From Tyto alba (Eukaryota; Chordata; Aves; Strigiformes; Tytonidae), in contig NW_024881313.1 in the NCBI RefSeq assembly GCF_018691265.1, positions 2,472,501 through 2,536,500 of the forward strand: a stretch of 64,000 nt of DNA. The letters run 5' to 3'. Positions 62,601-64,000 of this stretch are shown here, one piece after another. Made by a program: the position numbers and the translations under genes. Each line of letters starts with the position of its first letter. Position 1 is the first letter of the stretch. Under the pieces are notes generated by a model. It did no database searches. It was not told where the DNA came from and saw nothing but the letters and a program-made list of their open reading frames with translations.

Positions 62601-64000
62601 GCATGCATCAACATGTAGTTGAGTGGTCACTAAAACTGGCAGATTGATGATGATGACTCCCTTCGCTAGATGTATGAAGGCATTTAGCTAGACTAATAGA
62701 TTGAAATGGACTGCTGCATGTATGGCTTCTGAACAGCTTCTTAATTTAGTTTTAGAGCATACAATAGATGTAATATTGAATTCAGTGATGATATAAATCT
62801 TCTCTCCTCATTTTAAAAAATAAATAAATTTCTTCTCTGGAGTGGAGAGACACAAAGAGATTTTGAAATGTTATATACTTAATTATAAAGGGGTTTGCAG
62901 AAATAAGCCCCCAGTTTGGGAGGTGGGTATGAATTCTGTCCATTTTAGGTTTATTGCTGTTTAGTTTTGACTCTCAAGGGGAACACATCTCTGAAATAAG
63001 TCCATTATACTGCGATGAAAAGGAGTATAGAAAGCCAGGATTCTCTCCCCAGTGAGGGCTGCTGTGGAGGTGGTCTGGCTCCAGTGGGCAGCAGCTCCAA
63101 AAAGGGAGTTTCCAGTGGAGTTCCTTCCTCTACAGAGTTGCTGTGAAGTCGGGTGCTCCAGTCATTCATGGAAGATACCCAAACAAAGTCCTTGATGCAC
63201 AGGAAATGATACTTTAAATAAGTCTCTGTCTAGCAGGTTCTTGCATCTGTTTCGGTATCCTCTTCCCTCTACACATTTTTCTTACCAGTTCATTGACAGG
63301 GAATTTATTTATCTGTGGTGGTCTAGTTTTACCTGTGTTTGTATCCAGCATAATTAGCAGAAATTTTCCAAATGCTAAAGTAACGCTTCTGCAAAAGGTA
63401 TGTATAGTAAGATTTTGCTGGTGTTAATAAAGTCTTCAGTACCGAAGCCTGTTTTAGTCTGAGCATGGCTGCCAAATAGCTTAATAAGTTTTTTTGTTTT
63501 CTTCATATCAGAGTATCACAATTTCAATTTCTTATGCTTCAAGCCCGGTTGAAAGATTATCAGTTTGTAAAGGCCATGTCCTTTTACTTCACATATGTTT
63601 GACGCATACTTACGCAGTTTTATAAGATAAAGGAGGCAATCTGATATATGATGTAATTAGCTTAAAGTTACCATTTTACTTTATAATGCATAATCTTGGA
63701 TATACTGTCATCCTTAATTTTAATATGAAAACCTAAAAATAACCTTGTTATCGACTGAATTCTCTGTAACACCAAAAAACATCGGTGGTGGATAAATAGA
63801 ATTAGAAAGGGAGAAAAGAGTGACGTGGATTGGTAAGGTAGTGGTACAGTTCACAATGGACATGTTGTCTTGTTTTGAACACAGTCTGTTTTCCAGTAGC
63901 AGTTCCATTGCCGTACGTACACAGATAGCTTCTGAAGAATTTTTAAAAAAAGTTAAATCTCCTGCAATTTTTAATGGGTTTCATTTAGCGTACCAGAAAA

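Larger units (their letters stand above)
32304..64000 (+). other. TBC1D5: TBC1D5 large intron, 5' 31.7 kb
   Basis: Begins with GTAAGT in phase 2 and continues past the window edge. I looked for the next expected exon (starting R-W-V-R-L-L-F-G in the human protein) in reading through this region and did not find it. Contents with separate entries: GC-rich patch at 32.75 kb, ancient CR1-like relics near 34.0 and 53.7 kb, CpG island at 44.1-44.46 kb, GC-rich patch at 51.05 kb, and simple repeats. The rest is unique-looking AT-rich sequence. Confidence 0.8.

Noticed and set aside
1..64000. CRISPR arrays, operons, prophage or other prokaryotic systems
   Set aside because: No regularly spaced repeats and no compact coding; the window is an intron-rich vertebrate gene.

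Overview
The window is vertebrate nuclear DNA, almost certainly from a bird. It is AT-rich and intron-dominated. It carries CR1 retrotransposon copies on both strands, including ones ending in the avian-type 3' tail built on ATTCTATGATTCT, and only faint relics of older repeats. There are no bacterial or viral genes. Exact species cannot be told from the sequence.

One protein-coding gene is identified with confidence: the plus-strand gene TBC1D5, a Rab-GTPase-activating protein that works with retromer (VPS29/VPS35) and autophagy proteins (LC3 family, ATG9 traffic). Nine consecutive coding exons lie at 7855-7963, 9810-9899, 10004-10075, 12885-12952, 17953-18055, 24531-24619, 26124-26174, 26263-26332 and 32131-32303. 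They join in frame to 825 nt (275 codons), running from the LC3-interacting motif through the VPS29-contact loop and the TBC arginine and glutamine fingers into the middle of the TBC domain. The first coding exons lie upstream of base 1. The rest of the TBC domain and the C-terminal region lie beyond base 64000. Every intron is GT-AG except the one after 24619, which has a GC donor.

Layout: 1-7854 is intron with a CR1 3' fragment at the left edge and an inverted CR1 tail at 835-1005. 7855-32303 is the exon-bearing part, with introns from 88 bp to 6.5 kb and CR1 insertions at 20.5 kb (minus) and 28.45-29.52 kb (plus, the longest copy, with a decayed reverse transcriptase). 32304-64000 is one intron of at least 31.7 kb in which no further TBC1D5 exon was found. 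It holds a compact CpG island at about 44.1-44.46 kb with GC boxes and an X-box-like palindrome, other GC-rich patches, several stretches with the look of conserved regulatory elements, and old CR1-like relics.

No new gene system was found. The items most worth a second look are the intronic CpG island and the minus-strand open frame leaving it, the GC-AG intron, a one-residue shortening beside the VPS29-binding loop, and the candidate conserved non-coding blocks.
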